NCBI RefSeq assembly: GCF_013377085.1
Contig: NZ_JACAAX010000034.1
Location: 1 to 64,000, forward strand
DNA: 64,000 nucleotides
Reading direction: 5' to 3'
Source of the DNA: Rhodoplanes sp.
Lineage (GTDB): Bacteria; Pseudomonadota; Alphaproteobacteria; Rhizobiales; Xanthobacteraceae
Shown: piece by piece, positions 8,486 through 18,761 of the stretch
How the letters are laid out: the number at the start of each line of letters is the position of its first letter
Position numbering within the stretch: position 1 is the stretch's first letter
The notes under the pieces: model-generated
What the model was told of the DNA's origin: nothing
Database searches by the model: none
Seen by the model: only the letters and a program-made list of their open reading frames with translations
Made by a program: the position numbers and the translations under genes

Positions 8486-8983
8486 ATGCCTGCCGTTTCA
8501 ATGACGGTGAACGGGAAAGCCGTCCGCGCCGAGGTCGATTCTCGCACCCTGCTGGTGCAGTTCCTGCGCGAGACGCTGCGCCTCACCGGGACGCATGTGG
8601 GGTGCGACACCTCGCAATGCGGCGCCTGCGTCGTCCATGTCGATGGTGTCGCGGTGAAGAGCTGCGCCATGCTGGCCGTGCAGGCCGAGGGCGCCGAGGT
8701 TTTGACCATCGAGGGCGTCGCCACCGGCGAGGCGCTGCACCCGATGCAGGAGGCGTTCCGCCAGAACCACGGCCTGCAGTGCGGCTACTGCACGCCCGGC
8801 ATGATCATGACGGCGCTCGATATCGTGCGCCGCAAGGGCCACGAGCTCGACGACCAGACGATCCGCGAGGAGCTGGAAGGCAATCTGTGCCGCTGCACCG
8901 GCTACCACAACATCGTGAAGTCGATCGCGGCCGGTGCCCGCGCCATGGCCTCGGGCGATCCCGCCCTGAAGGCGGCCGAGTAG
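8486..8983 (+). CDS. coxS: CO-dehydrogenase-like small subunit, 2x[2Fe-2S] protein
   Basis: 165 residues, a normal length for the iron-sulfur subunit of the xanthine-oxidase/CO-dehydrogenase family. Residues about 1-80 are a plant-type ferredoxin domain with [15 protein letters not shown]; residues about 95-160 form the helical second cluster domain with [15 protein letters not shown] and [15 protein letters not shown]. It passes electrons between the molybdenum centre in CoxL and the FAD in CoxM. ATG 8486 has GAGGAGG upstream. First gene of a row coxS-L-M-D-E on the plus strand. The substrate is set by CoxL, which is form II, so CO oxidation should not be assumed. Confidence 0.95.
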   Translation: MPAVSMTVNGKAVRAEVDSRTLLVQFLRETLRLTGTHVGCDTSQCGACVVHVDGVAVKSCAMLAVQAEGAEVLTIEGVATGEALHPMQEAFRQNHGLQCGYCTPGMIMTALDIVRRKGHELDDQTIREELEGNLCRCTGYHNIVKSIAAGARAMASGDPALKAAE

Positions 8984-9054
8984 CGACGGGCGGCTGAGAG
9001 ACCGCCGGCGCAACGGCGCCGGCGCGAGGGACATCCTGCTCTCGGAGGACGCGC

Positions 9055-11421
9055 ATGAGCGTGACGGGAATCGGCGCCCCGGTGCGGCGCAAGGAGGACT
9101 TCCGCTTCATCACGGGTGCCGGTCGGTATACGGCCGACATCGGCTTGCCCGGCCAGGTGCATCTGCACTTCCTGCGCTCGACCCATGCGCATGCCCGCAT
9201 CACCCGCATCCAGGCCGGCCACGCCTCGCGCATGCCGGGCGTGCTCGCCATCCTCACCGGGGCCGACATCGCCGCCGACAAGCTCGGCCCGCTGGTGTGC
9301 GGTTGGATGATCCACTCGACCGACGGCTCGCCCATGAAGATGGCGCCGCATCCGACGCTGCCGATCGACACGGTGCGCTATGTCGGCGAGCCCGTGGTGG
9401 CCGTGATCGCCGAGCGCCCCGACCAGGCGCGCGACGCCGCCGAGGCCGTGGTGATCGACTACGAGGAGCTGCCTGCCGTGGTCGATCCGGCGACCGCGCA
9501 ACGGGACGGCGCGCCGCAGATCCACGAGATCGCGCCCAGGAACGCGATCTTCCACTGGCAGCTCGGCGATGCGGCCGCGGTCGATGCCGCGTTCAAGCAG
9601 GCCGCCAGCGTCACCAGCCTCGACATCGTCAACAACCGGCTGGTGCCGAACGCCATCGAGCCGCGCGCCGCGATCGCCGAATACGATCCCGGCACCGAGA
9701 GCTACACGCTGTGGAACACGTCGCAGAACCCGCATGTGGCGCGCCTCGTGCTCTCGGCCTTTGTCGGCGTCGCGCCGGAGCATCGGCTGCGCGTGGTCGC
9801 GCCCGACGTCGGCGGCGGCTTCGGCTCGAAGATCTTCATCTATGCCGAGGAGGTGGTGACGCTGGTGGCGGCCCGCCGGGTGCACCGGCCGGTGCGCTGG
9901 ATCGCCGACCGCTCCGAGGCGTTCGTCGCCGACGCGCACGGGCGCGACCATGTCACCAAGGCCGAGATGGCCCTCGACCGCGACGGAAAGATCCTCGGCC
10001 TGCGGGTGAAGACCATCGCCAATCTCGGCGCCTACATGTCGACCTTCTCGTCGTCGATCCCGACCTATCTGTACGCGACGCTCTTGTCCGGCCAGTACGC
10101 GATTCCGGCGATCCATTGCGCGGTCGATGCCGTCTACACCAACACGGTGCCGGTCGACGCCTATCGGGGCGCCGGGCGGCCCGAGGCGACCTACGTGGTC
10201 GAGCGGCTGATGGAGGTCTCGGCACGGCGCCTGGGCATCGACCCGGCCGAGCTGCGGCGGCGGAATTTCATCACGAGCTTTCCGCACCAGACGCCCGTGA
10301 TCATGTCCTACGACTGCGGCAACTACGCCGCCTCGCTCGACAAGGCGCTGGCGCTCGCCGACTACGCCGGCTTCGGAGCCCGCAAGCGCGAGTCGGAGGC
10401 GCGCGGAAAGCTGCGCGGCATCGGGCTGTCGGCCTATATCGAGGCGTGCGGCATCGCGCCGAGCCAGGCGGTCGGCTCGCTCGGCGCCGGCGTCGGCCTG
10501 TGGGAGTCGGCCGAGGTGCGGGTGAACCCGACCGGCTCCGTCGAGGTGCTGACCGGCAGCCACAGCCATGGGCAGGGCCACGAGACGACGTTCGCGCAGC
10601 TCGTCTCCGGGCGGCTCGGCATTCCGATCGAGAGCATCTCGATCGTGCACGGCGACACCGACAAGGTGCAGTTCGGCATGGGGACATACGGCTCGCGCTC
10701 GGGCGCGGTCGGCATGTCGGCGATCGTCAAGGCGCTCGACAAGGTCGAGGCCAAGGCCAAGAAGGTGGCGGCGCATCTGCTCGAGGCGGCCGAGACCGAC
10801 ATCGTGTTCGAGAACGGCAAGTTCACGGTGGCCGGAACCGACAAGTCGGCGACCTTCGGCGAGGTGGCGCTCAACGCCTATCTCGCCCACAAGTTCGTGG
10901 GCGCCGACCTCGAGCCAGGCCTCAAGGAGGGCGCCTTCTACGATCCGGTGAACTTCACCTTCCCGGCCGGCTGCCATGTCTGCGAGGTCGAGATCGATCC
11001 CGAGACCGGCCGTGTCACGGTCGCGCGGTTCACGGCCGTGGACGACTTCGGCGTGGTCATCAATCCGATGATCGTCGAGGGCCAGGTGCATGGCGGCATC
11101 GCGCAAGGGATCGGCCAGGCCCTGATGGAGCAGGTCGTCTACGACGAGGGTGGCCAGCTCGTCACCGGCTCCTACAACGACTATGTGATGCCGCGCGCCG
11201 CCGACTTCCCGTTGCTCGCCGTCGACACCACCGTGACGCCGTGCCCGGGCAATCCGCTTGGTATAAAAGGCTGCGGCGAGGCGGGCGCCATCGCGGCGCC
11301 GGCCGCCGTGATGAACGCCGTGACGGACGCGCTCGGAACCGAGGACGTGCCGATGCCGGCCAACCAGCTCACGGTGTGGACGGTGCTGCAGCGCGCGGCG
11401 CGGCAGCAGGCGGCGGAGTAG
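9055..11421 (+). CDS. coxL: Form II CO-dehydrogenase-like molybdenum hydroxylase large subunit
   Basis: 788 residues, the catalytic subunit carrying the molybdopterin-cytosine-dinucleotide cofactor. The active-site loop reads AYRGAGR (residues 369-375), the signature of form II enzymes; true (form I) CO dehydrogenases have AYxCSFR with the copper-binding cysteine, which is missing here. The family catalytic glutamate is present in KGCGEAGAIAAPA (Glu742). Other cofactor motifs: GGGFGSK near residues 259-265 and SHSHGQGHET near 502-511. The start at ATG 9055 has GGAGGA just upstream. Form II members have been linked to various hydroxylations, and physiological CO oxidation by them is doubtful, so the substrate is unknown. 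It is followed by a 204-base gap with a palindromic repeat before coxM. Confidence 0.95.
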   Translation: MSVTGIGAPVRRKEDFRFITGAGRYTADIGLPGQVHLHFLRSTHAHARITRIQAGHASRMPGVLAILTGADIAADKLGPLVCGWMIHSTDGSPMKMAPHPTLPIDTVRYVGEPVVAVIAERPDQARDAAEAVVIDYEELPAVVDPATAQRDGAPQIHEIAPRNAIFHWQLGDAAAVDAAFKQAASVTSLDIVNNRLVPNAIEPRAAIAEYDPGTESYTLWNTSQNPHVARLVLSAFVGVAPEHRLRVVAPDVGGGFGSKIFIYAEEVVTLVAARRVHRPVRWIADRSEAFVADAHGRDHVTKAEMALDRDGKILGLRVKTIANLGAYMSTFSSSIPTYLYATLLSGQYAIPAIHCAVDAVYTNTVPVDAYRGAGRPEATYVVERLMEVSARRLGIDPAELRRRNFITSFPHQTPVIMSYDCGNYAASLDKALALADYAGFGARKRESEARGKLRGIGLSAYIEACGIAPSQAVGSLGAGVGLWESAEVRVNPTGSVEVLTGSHSHGQGHETTFAQLVSGRLGIPIESISIVHGDTDKVQFGMGTYGSRSGAVGMSAIVKALDKVEAKAKKVAAHLLEAAETDIVFENGKFTVAGTDKSATFGEVALNAYLAHKFVGADLEPGLKEGAFYDPVNFTFPAGCHVCEVEIDPETGRVTVARFTAVDDFGVVINPMIVEGQVHGGIAQGIGQALMEQVVYDEGGQLVTGSYNDYVMPRAADFPLLAVDTTVTPCPGNPLGIKGCGEAGAIAAPAAVMNAVTDALGTEDVPMPANQLTVWTVLQRAARQQAAE

Positions 11422-11456
11422 CGATGCTTTGATGCGCCGCGCGAGGCGCGTCGACT

Positions 11457-11580
11457 CTCTCTCCCCGCACGCGGGGAGAGGGTCGGGGTGAGGGGCTGCC
11501 AGTTGCAGATCGAGGCGCCCCCTCACCCGACGTCCGCTGGACGCGGACGTCGACCTCTCCCCGCCAGCGGGGAGAGGTGA
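11457..11580. repeat. Mosaic palindromic intergenic repeat between coxL and coxM
   Basis: A structured element of nested inverted repeats: CTCTCCCCGC/GCGGGGAGAG at the left end, GGGTGAGGGG facing CCCCTCACCC across the centre, GACGTCCGC/GCGGACGTC, and CTCCCCGCCAGCGGGGAG at the right end. Such elements are frequent between genes in Hyphomicrobiales. It fills most of the space between coxL and coxM and would form strong RNA hairpins in the message. Confidence 0.85.
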
Positions 11581-11625
11581 AGGGCGGCAAAGGCGCGTCG
11601 CGAGGCGAGTGAACGGAGACGAGGG

Positions 11626-12426
11626 ATGTACGAATTCACCTATCACCGCGCGAGCGGCCTGCGCCAGGCGACCAATCTGCTCGGCAAGCACGAGGAGGCG
11701 AAGCTCATCGCCGGCGGGCAGAGCCTGCTGCCGATGATGAAGTTCCGGCTCGCCTCGCCGTCCGATCTGGTCGACCTCAACAAGATCGAGGGGCTGAACG
11801 GCATCGAATTGACCAGCCGCGCTCTGGTGATCGGCGCGCTGGCGCGGCATGCCGAGGTGCATGTGTCGCCGGAGGTGCAGCAGGGCATTCCGGCGCTCGC
11901 CGCACTCGCCGGGCTGATCGGCGATCCGGCGGTGCGCCACCGCGGCACGCTCGGCGGATCGTTGGCCAACAACGACCCGACCGCCGACTATCCGGCCGCG
12001 GCGCTCGCTCTCGGCGCCACCATCGTCACCACCAAGCGCAAGATCCCGGCGGACGAGTTCTTTGCCGGCCTGTTCGAGACCGTGCTCGAGGCCGACGAGA
12101 TCATCACCAAGGTGAGCTTCCCGCTCCCCAAGAAGGCGGCCTACCAGAAGTTCCGCAACCCGGCGTCGCGCTACGCCATCGTCGGCGTGTTCGTGGCCAA
12201 GCGTCCCTCCGAGGTGCGCGTCGCCGTCACGGGCGCCGGGGCGTCGGGCGCGTTCCGCGTGCCGGAATTCGAGGCGGCGCTGCAGAAGCGCTTCTCACCG
12301 AAGGCGCTCGACGGCCTCAGTGTGCCGGCCGAGGGCTTGGCGAGCGACATCCATGCCAGTGCCGAATACCGCGCCCACCTCGTCGGTGTGATGGCCCGCC
12401 GCGCCGTGGCTGCGGCGAACGGATAG
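11626..12426 (+). CDS. coxM: CO-dehydrogenase-like medium subunit, FAD-binding
   Basis: 266 residues, the flavoprotein subunit of the family. FAD contacts are visible as AGGQSLLPMMKFRLA (residues about 29-43) and TLGGSLANNDPTADYPAA (about 108-125), both diagnostic. The C-terminal part (about 175-262) is the CO dehydrogenase flavoprotein C-terminal domain. It accepts electrons from CoxS and hands them to a quinone or another acceptor. ATG 11626 follows GGAGACGAGGG. It lies after a repeat-filled gap behind coxL and before coxD. Gene order S-L-M differs from the M-S-L order of the Oligotropha form I cluster. Confidence 0.94.
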   Translation: MYEFTYHRASGLRQATNLLGKHEEAKLIAGGQSLLPMMKFRLASPSDLVDLNKIEGLNGIELTSRALVIGALARHAEVHVSPEVQQGIPALAALAGLIGDPAVRHRGTLGGSLANNDPTADYPAAALALGATIVTTKRKIPADEFFAGLFETVLEADEIITKVSFPLPKKAAYQKFRNPASRYAIVGVFVAKRPSEVRVAVTGAGASGAFRVPEFEAALQKRFSPKALDGLSVPAEGLASDIHASAEYRAHLVGVMARRAVAAANG

Positions 12427-12435
12427 GGTATATTC

Positions 12436-12535
12436 GTCATTCCGGGGCGCCGCGCAGCGGCGAGCCCGGAATCCATACTCCCAGACAGGGATGGGTTCCG
12501 GACAGCCTCGTTTCACGCGGCTTCCGGAACGACGG
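12436..12535. repeat. Palindromic intergenic repeat, ATTCCGGGGCGC/CCCGGAATCC family
   Basis: Begins CGTCATTCCGGGGCGC, has an inner CCGCGCAGCGG palindrome, then CGAGCCCGGAATCCAT and ends with TTCCGGAACGACG, so the ends are inverted relative to each other. The same family recurs at 19921-19972 and 22506-22645. Confidence 0.85.
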
Positions 12536-12577
12536 CGCTGCGGCGAGGGCTGACGCCCCGCAACAAAGGACGGTCCT

Positions 12578-13492
12578 TTGACCAAGCTCCCCGCGTCCAT
12601 CGACGCGACTCTCGAACTCCTCGCACAGGCCGACTATCTCGCCGACCGCTCGCTGGCGACCGTGCTGTTCCTGGCGCTGCGCATGGGGCGGCCGATTTTT
12701 CTGGAAGGCGAGGCCGGCGTCGGCAAGACCGAGATCGCCAAGGTCTTGGCGGCGACGCTCGGCCGAAAGCTGATCCGGCTGCAGTGCTACGAGGGGCTGG
12801 ACGTCGCCAGCGCCGTCTACGAGTGGAACTACGCGGCCCAGATGATCGCCATCCGGCTCGCCGAGGCGGAGGGCCATGTCGACCGCTCGCGGCTCACCCA
12901 CGACATCTTCTCGGAAGAATTCCTGATCAAGCGACCGCTGCTGCAGGCCCTCGAACCGGACACCGGCGGCGCGCCCGTGCTGCTGATCGACGAGCTGGAC
13001 CGCACCGACGAGGCTTTCGAGGCGTTCCTGCTGGAGGTCCTGGCGGACTTCCAGGTCACGATTCCCGAAATGGGCACCGTGAAGGCCGCGCATCCCCCGA
13101 TCGTGGTGATCACGTCGAACCGCACCCGCGAGATCCACGATGCGCTGAAGCGCCGCTGCCTCTACCACTGGGTCGACTATCCCACCGCCGAGCGCGAGAC
13201 CGCGATCGTGCGCACCAAGGTGCCGGGCATCTCGGCACGGCTCTCCGACGAGATCGTGCGCTTCGTCCAGGCGCTGCGCCGCGAGGACCTGTTCAAGTCG
13301 CCCGGCGTCGCCGAGACGCTCGACTGGGCCGGCGCGCTGACCGAGCTCGACGCCGTGGCGCTCGATCCGGCCACCGTCTCGGACACACTCGGTGTTTTAT
13401 TGAAGTACCAGGACGACATCGCCCGCCTGCAAGGCTCGCGCGCCGGCGAGCTGATTGATCGCCTGCGCGCCGACATGAAGGCGGCGGAGTGA
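12578..13492 (+). CDS. coxD: MoxR-type AAA+ ATPase, CoxD
   Basis: 304 residues. Walker A EGEAGVGKTEIAK (about residues 43-55), Walker B VLLIDELDR (about 134-142) and sensor-1 region VVITSNRTREIHDAL identify a MoxR-family AAA+ ATPase. In Oligotropha, CoxD is a chaperone-like ATPase needed to mature the CO dehydrogenase active site together with the VWA protein CoxE; the pairing here suggests the same kind of cofactor-insertion role for the form II enzyme. The start is TTG at 12578, preceded by AAAGGA at a normal distance. coxE follows after a 220-base gap that contains a palindromic repeat. Confidence 0.9.
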   Translation: MTKLPASIDATLELLAQADYLADRSLATVLFLALRMGRPIFLEGEAGVGKTEIAKVLAATLGRKLIRLQCYEGLDVASAVYEWNYAAQMIAIRLAEAEGHVDRSRLTHDIFSEEFLIKRPLLQALEPDTGGAPVLLIDELDRTDEAFEAFLLEVLADFQVTIPEMGTVKAAHPPIVVITSNRTREIHDALKRRCLYHWVDYPTAERETAIVRTKVPGISARLSDEIVRFVQALRREDLFKSPGVAETLDWAGALTELDAVALDPATVSDTLGVLLKYQDDIARLQGSRAGELIDRLRADMKAAE

Positions 13493-13526
13493 TCGCCTCG
13501 GGATCGCCAATCATGCGTTCGTGGCT

Positions 13527-13702
13527 CACCCCCCTCCCTGTCCCTCCCCCACAAGGGGGGAGGGAACGCCGGAGCCGCTATACCGGTGAGTTCAGCCGGT
13601 CCGCTGGTCGCGCGGCGCTTGCGCCTGTTGCTGGGTCCTGGAGTGCCCGCTTGCCGCAGCCTGCTCCCTCCCCCCTTGTGGGGGAGGGTTGGGGAGGGGG
13701 GT
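13527..13702. repeat. Palindromic repeat with CCCTCCCCCACAAGGGGGGAGGG arms, copy 1
   Basis: Left part CACCCCCCTCCCTGTCCC followed by TCCCCCACAAGGGGGGA; right part CTCCCTCCCCCCTTGTGGGG followed by GTTGGGGAGGGGGGT. The two parts are inverted relative to each other with a variable centre of about 90 bases. A second copy is at 15331-15502 in the same gene cluster; both share CTTGCCGCAGCCTGCTCCCT before the right arm. Confidence 0.88.
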
Positions 13703-13712
13703 ACAGCGCCCG

Positions 13713-14948
13713 ATGACCGACGAGCGGCGCGCCGATGGAGAAGACGGGCAAACCGGCCGGCTCGCCGACAACATCGTCTATTTCGCCCGGGCGCTGCGGC
13801 GCGCCGGGTTGCCGGTGGGGCCGGGCGCCGTGATCGATGCGGTCGAGGCGCTGCAGACGGCGGGCGTCGGCACCCGCGAGGATTTCTACTGGACCCTGCA
13901 CGCCGTTCTGGTGAAGCGGCACGAGCACGCGCTGGTGTTCGACCAGGCGTTCCGGATCTTTTTCCGCCGGCGCGGCTATCTCGAGCAGCTCATGAGCCTG
14001 ATGATGCCGCAGGCGCCCGGCGCGCCGGAGGCGCCCAAGCCGGCCTCGGCGCGCGTCCACGATGCGCTGTTCGATGCGCTCAAGGACAAGCTGCGGCGCG
14101 AGGAGCGCGAGACCGAGATCGTCGCCAAGCTGACGGCGAGCGACGCCGAGCTCCTGCAGAAGAAAGACTTCGCCCAGATGAGCGCCGACGAGATCGCCGC
14201 CGCCCGCGCCGCGATCCGCCGCATGGTGCTGCCGCTCGACACCGTGAGGACACGCCGTCTGGTGCCGGACCGGCGCGGCCGCCGCATCGATCTCAGGCGC
14301 ACCCTGCGGGCCAGCATGAGCGCCGGCGGCGACCTCATCGACCTGAAGACGCTCGGACCCGGAACGAAGATGCCGCCGCTGGTGGCGCTGCTCGATGTGT
14401 CCGGCTCGATGGGCGAGTACACGCGGCTGTTCCTGCATTTCCTCCATGCGGTCACGGATGCGAGGAAGCGTGTGCACTCGTTCCTGTTCGGCACGAGGCT
14501 CACCAATGTGACGCGGGCTTTGCGGACCAAGGATCCGGACGAGGCGTTGGCCGCCTGCTCGGCCGCGGTGCCGGACTGGTCGGGCGGCACCCGCATCGCC
14601 ACCTCGCTCGCCGCCTTCAACAAGCAGTGGGCGCGCCGCGTGCTGGGGCAGGGCGCCGTCGTTCTACTGATCACCGACGGGCTCGAGCGCGACACCGATG
14701 CGCGGCTCGCCGCCGAGATGGATCGGCTCCACCGCTCCTGCCGGCGGCTCGTGTGGCTCAACCCGCTGTTGCGGTTCGACGGCTTCGAGCCGAAGGCGCG
14801 CGGCATCAAGACCATGATGCCGCATGTTGACGAATTCCGTCCGATCCACAATCTCGACAGCATGGCGGCGCTGGTGCGGGCCCTGTCGGAGCGCGGCGAT
14901 ACTCGCGCCCGGCGGGGCGCCCTGCCACGGCAGGGTCGGGCGGCCTGA
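13713..14948 (+). CDS. coxE: VWA-domain protein, CoxE
   Basis: 411 residues from ATG 13713. The N-terminal 220 residues are helical and charged. The C-terminal part is a von Willebrand factor A domain with the metal-ion-dependent adhesion motif LLDVSGSMGEY (about residues 228-238) and the WSGGTRIATSL and LLITDGLERD segments. CoxE works with the MoxR ATPase CoxD in maturing molybdenum hydroxylases of this family. No ribosome site is obvious at the start: the right arm of a palindromic repeat ends only ten bases upstream, so translation could depend on readthrough or on melting of that hairpin. The next gene begins 26 bases after its stop. Confidence 0.9.
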   Translation: MTDERRADGEDGQTGRLADNIVYFARALRRAGLPVGPGAVIDAVEALQTAGVGTREDFYWTLHAVLVKRHEHALVFDQAFRIFFRRRGYLEQLMSLMMPQAPGAPEAPKPASARVHDALFDALKDKLRREERETEIVAKLTASDAELLQKKDFAQMSADEIAAARAAIRRMVLPLDTVRTRRLVPDRRGRRIDLRRTLRASMSAGGDLIDLKTLGPGTKMPPLVALLDVSGSMGEYTRLFLHFLHAVTDARKRVHSFLFGTRLTNVTRALRTKDPDEALAACSAAVPDWSGGTRIATSLAAFNKQWARRVLGQGAVVLLITDGLERDTDARLAAEMDRLHRSCRRLVWLNPLLRFDGFEPKARGIKTMMPHVDEFRPIHNLDSMAALVRALSERGDTRARRGALPRQGRAA

Positions 14949-14973
14949 CCGCGACGAACAACGGAGCACAACA

Positions 14974-15297
<324 letters not shown>

Positions 15298-15330
15298 GTG
15301 GAGTAGGGCGGCAGTCCCGTTGCCGGGGCT

Positions 15331-15502
15331 ACCCCCCACCCTGTCCCTCCCCCACAAGGGGGGAGGGAACGCGAGAACCGCAACGCTGTCCGTTCAGTCG
15401 AGCGCTTGGCATCGTAACGAACAGCTCTATGAGTCTCGGACAATGATGCTTGCCGCAGCCTGCTCCCTCCCCCCTTGTGGGGGAGGGTAGGGGAGGGGGG
15501 TA
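15331..15502. repeat. Palindromic repeat with CCCTCCCCCACAAGGGGGGAGGG arms, copy 2
   Basis: Same architecture as the copy at 13527-13702: left arm ACCCCCCACCCTGTCCC with TCCCCCACAAGGGGGGA, right arm CTCCCTCCCCCCTTGTGGGG with GGGGAGGGGGGTAA. It fills the gap between the two half-size XdhC genes. Confidence 0.88.
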
Positions 15503-15542
15503 ACAGCCCGAGCGACAACCCGAGACCTGACAGGACACGCCC

Positions 15543-16246
15543 GTGAAACTCGACATCCTCAAATCCCTCAATGCCGAGCGGGCAGCGCGGCGCGCCGCGA
15601 TCGTGGTGACGGACGTCGCCAGCGGTGCGCAGCGCCTCGTTCGCGCCGAGGAGGCTGCGGGTGATCCGCTGGCCGAGCTGCTGGCCCACCATCTGCGCAC
15701 CGGCAAGAGCGGCATGGTGGAGACGCCGCAGGGCCGCGTCTTCCTTACCGTCCACGTGCCGCCCCCGAAGCTCGTCGTCACTGGCGCCGTGCATATCAGC
15801 CAGGCACTCGCCCCGATGGCGAAGATGGCCGGCTACGACGTCACCATCGTGGATCCGCGCACGGCCTTCGCCAGCCCCGAGCGCTTCCCCGACGTGCCGC
15901 TGATCGCCGAGTGGCCCGACGTGGCGCTGCCGCCGCTCGGCATCGACCGCTACACGGCTTTCGTGGCGCTCACCCACGACCCCAAGATCGACGACCCCGC
16001 GCTCCTCCATGCGCTCGCCCGCGACTGCTTCTATGTGGGCGCGCTCGGGTCCAAGAAGACCCATGCGCGCCGGGTCGAGCGGCTGAAGGCCCAGGGCCTC
16101 GACGATGCCACCATCGCCCGCATCCATGCGCCGATCGGCCTTCCCATCGGGGCCGTGTCGCCGCCCGAGATCGCCGTGTCGATCCTGGCCGAGATCACGG
16201 CGCGGCTGCGGCTGCCGGCGAAATCCGAGGCTGCGAAGGCGGCGTC

Positions 16247-16250
<4 letters not shown>
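15543..16250 (+). CDS. XdhC Rossmann-domain protein (C-terminal half)
   Basis: 235 residues with a GTG start at 15543. Residues about 80-225 are the XdhC Rossmann-like domain: KLVVTGAVHISQALAPMA, VTIVDPRTAFASPERFP, AFVALTHDPKIDDPAL, CFYVGALGSKKTHARRVERL and the closing GAVSPPEIAVSILAEI. Together with the preceding N-terminal-domain protein it would make a complete XdhC, the molybdenum-cofactor carrier for the Cox-like enzyme. Its stop overlaps the start of the next gene (ATGA at 16247-16250), implying coupled translation. Confidence 0.9.
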
Positions 16251-17878
<1,628 letters not shown>

Positions 17879-17894
17879 GTTGGGTAGGGTCTCT

Positions 17895-18004
17895 CCACCG
17901 TCATCGTCCGCGCAGGCGGACGATCCAGGAACCGCCGGGCTGCTTGCTTCGACGAGACGTCACAGCGTACTGGGTGCCCCGCCTGCGCGGGGCACGACGG
18001 TGGA
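17895..18004. repeat. Palindromic intergenic repeat, CCACCGTC...GACGGTGG ends
   Basis: Ends CCACCGTC and GACGGTGG are inverted repeats. Inside are CGTCCGCGCAGGCGGACG and TGCCCCGCCTGCGCGGGGCA hairpins. It follows the molybdopterin fusion gene directly and is a different family from the other repeats in the window. Confidence 0.85.
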
Positions 18005-18119
18005 TGCGACGAAGTGTCGGGCAGAACAGACCATCGATCGCCCTCGCTCCGGCGCCGTTTTCACCTCCCGGAAACCATTCCTCCAATAACGTCGGAAGAA
18101 TCCTCTGGGGGAGGGAAAC

Positions 18120-18521
18120 ATGGCTTCGATCTTGCGCCGGGCCGCCGGCGCGGCACTTTCAGGCGCGCGCCTCGTCGGGATCGCAGCGCTGCTGGGCGCC
18201 GGCGTCGTGCCGGCTCAGGCGGCCGGCGCCATCGCTATCGGGGCCTGCGGCACCTACGGCTATGCCTACGATTACAAGACGCTGGCGCTGGCCCAGACGG
18301 CCGCGCTGCAAAAATGCGGCGACCGCTCGTGCCGGCTGGTGGCGACGGTGCGGCGCGCCTGCGCCGCCTTCGCGGTCGACGCCAAGGATCTCTGCGGGTC
18401 GCACGGCTACGCGGTGGCGCCGCGGCTCGCCCGGGCCCAGAACACGGCGCTGCAGCAGTGCTACCATCACGGCGGCAAGACCTGCGTGATCCGTGCCTTC
18501 GCCTGCGACGCCAAGAGCTGA
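18120..18521 (+). CDS. Secreted DUF4189-domain protein
   Basis: 133 residues, ATG at 18120 with GGAGGGAAAC upstream. Residues 1-34 form a signal peptide ending PAQA. The mature part has two similar halves (AIAIGACGTYGYAYDYKTLALAQ and LCGSHGYAVAPRLARAQ, each followed by ALQ and a cysteine pair: ALQKCG..SCRLV, ALQQC..KTCVIRAFAC), the layout of the DUF4189 family of periplasmic proteins with disulfides. Function unknown. It stands alone between the cox-like cluster and the choloylglycine-hydrolase-type gene. Confidence 0.85.
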   Translation: MASILRRAAGAALSGARLVGIAALLGAGVVPAQAAGAIAIGACGTYGYAYDYKTLALAQTAALQKCGDRSCRLVATVRRACAAFAVDAKDLCGSHGYAVAPRLARAQNTALQQCYHHGGKTCVIRAFACDAKS

Positions 18522-18761
18522 GCGTCCGCGACAAGTGATCAGTTCGGTTTCGGTGCGGCGACTCGGCGGCGCGTCTCATCATGTGAGAAGTCTGCACGAC
18601 TTGTTGCGGGACAGGAGATGTTTCGCGAGCGCGCGGAGCAGTCTGTTAATTGATTCAAATCAATTGCATCGGCTGCGACCGCGCGACCGTATCATCTGCG
18701 CGCTGCAATCGCGTATCACCGGCACACATTCAGCCCGTCATAGTCGCAGGAAGGACGCCCC

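Noticed and set aside
8902-11940. 1012-codon minus-strand frame opposite coxL/coxM.
   Set aside because: His/Arg/Asp-rich shadow of the well-supported coxL and coxM genes; no domain.
8486-14948. Calling this a true carbon monoxide dehydrogenase operon.
   Set aside because: CoxL has AYRGAGR and lacks the copper-binding cysteine of form I enzymes; coxG and membrane-anchor genes are missing.
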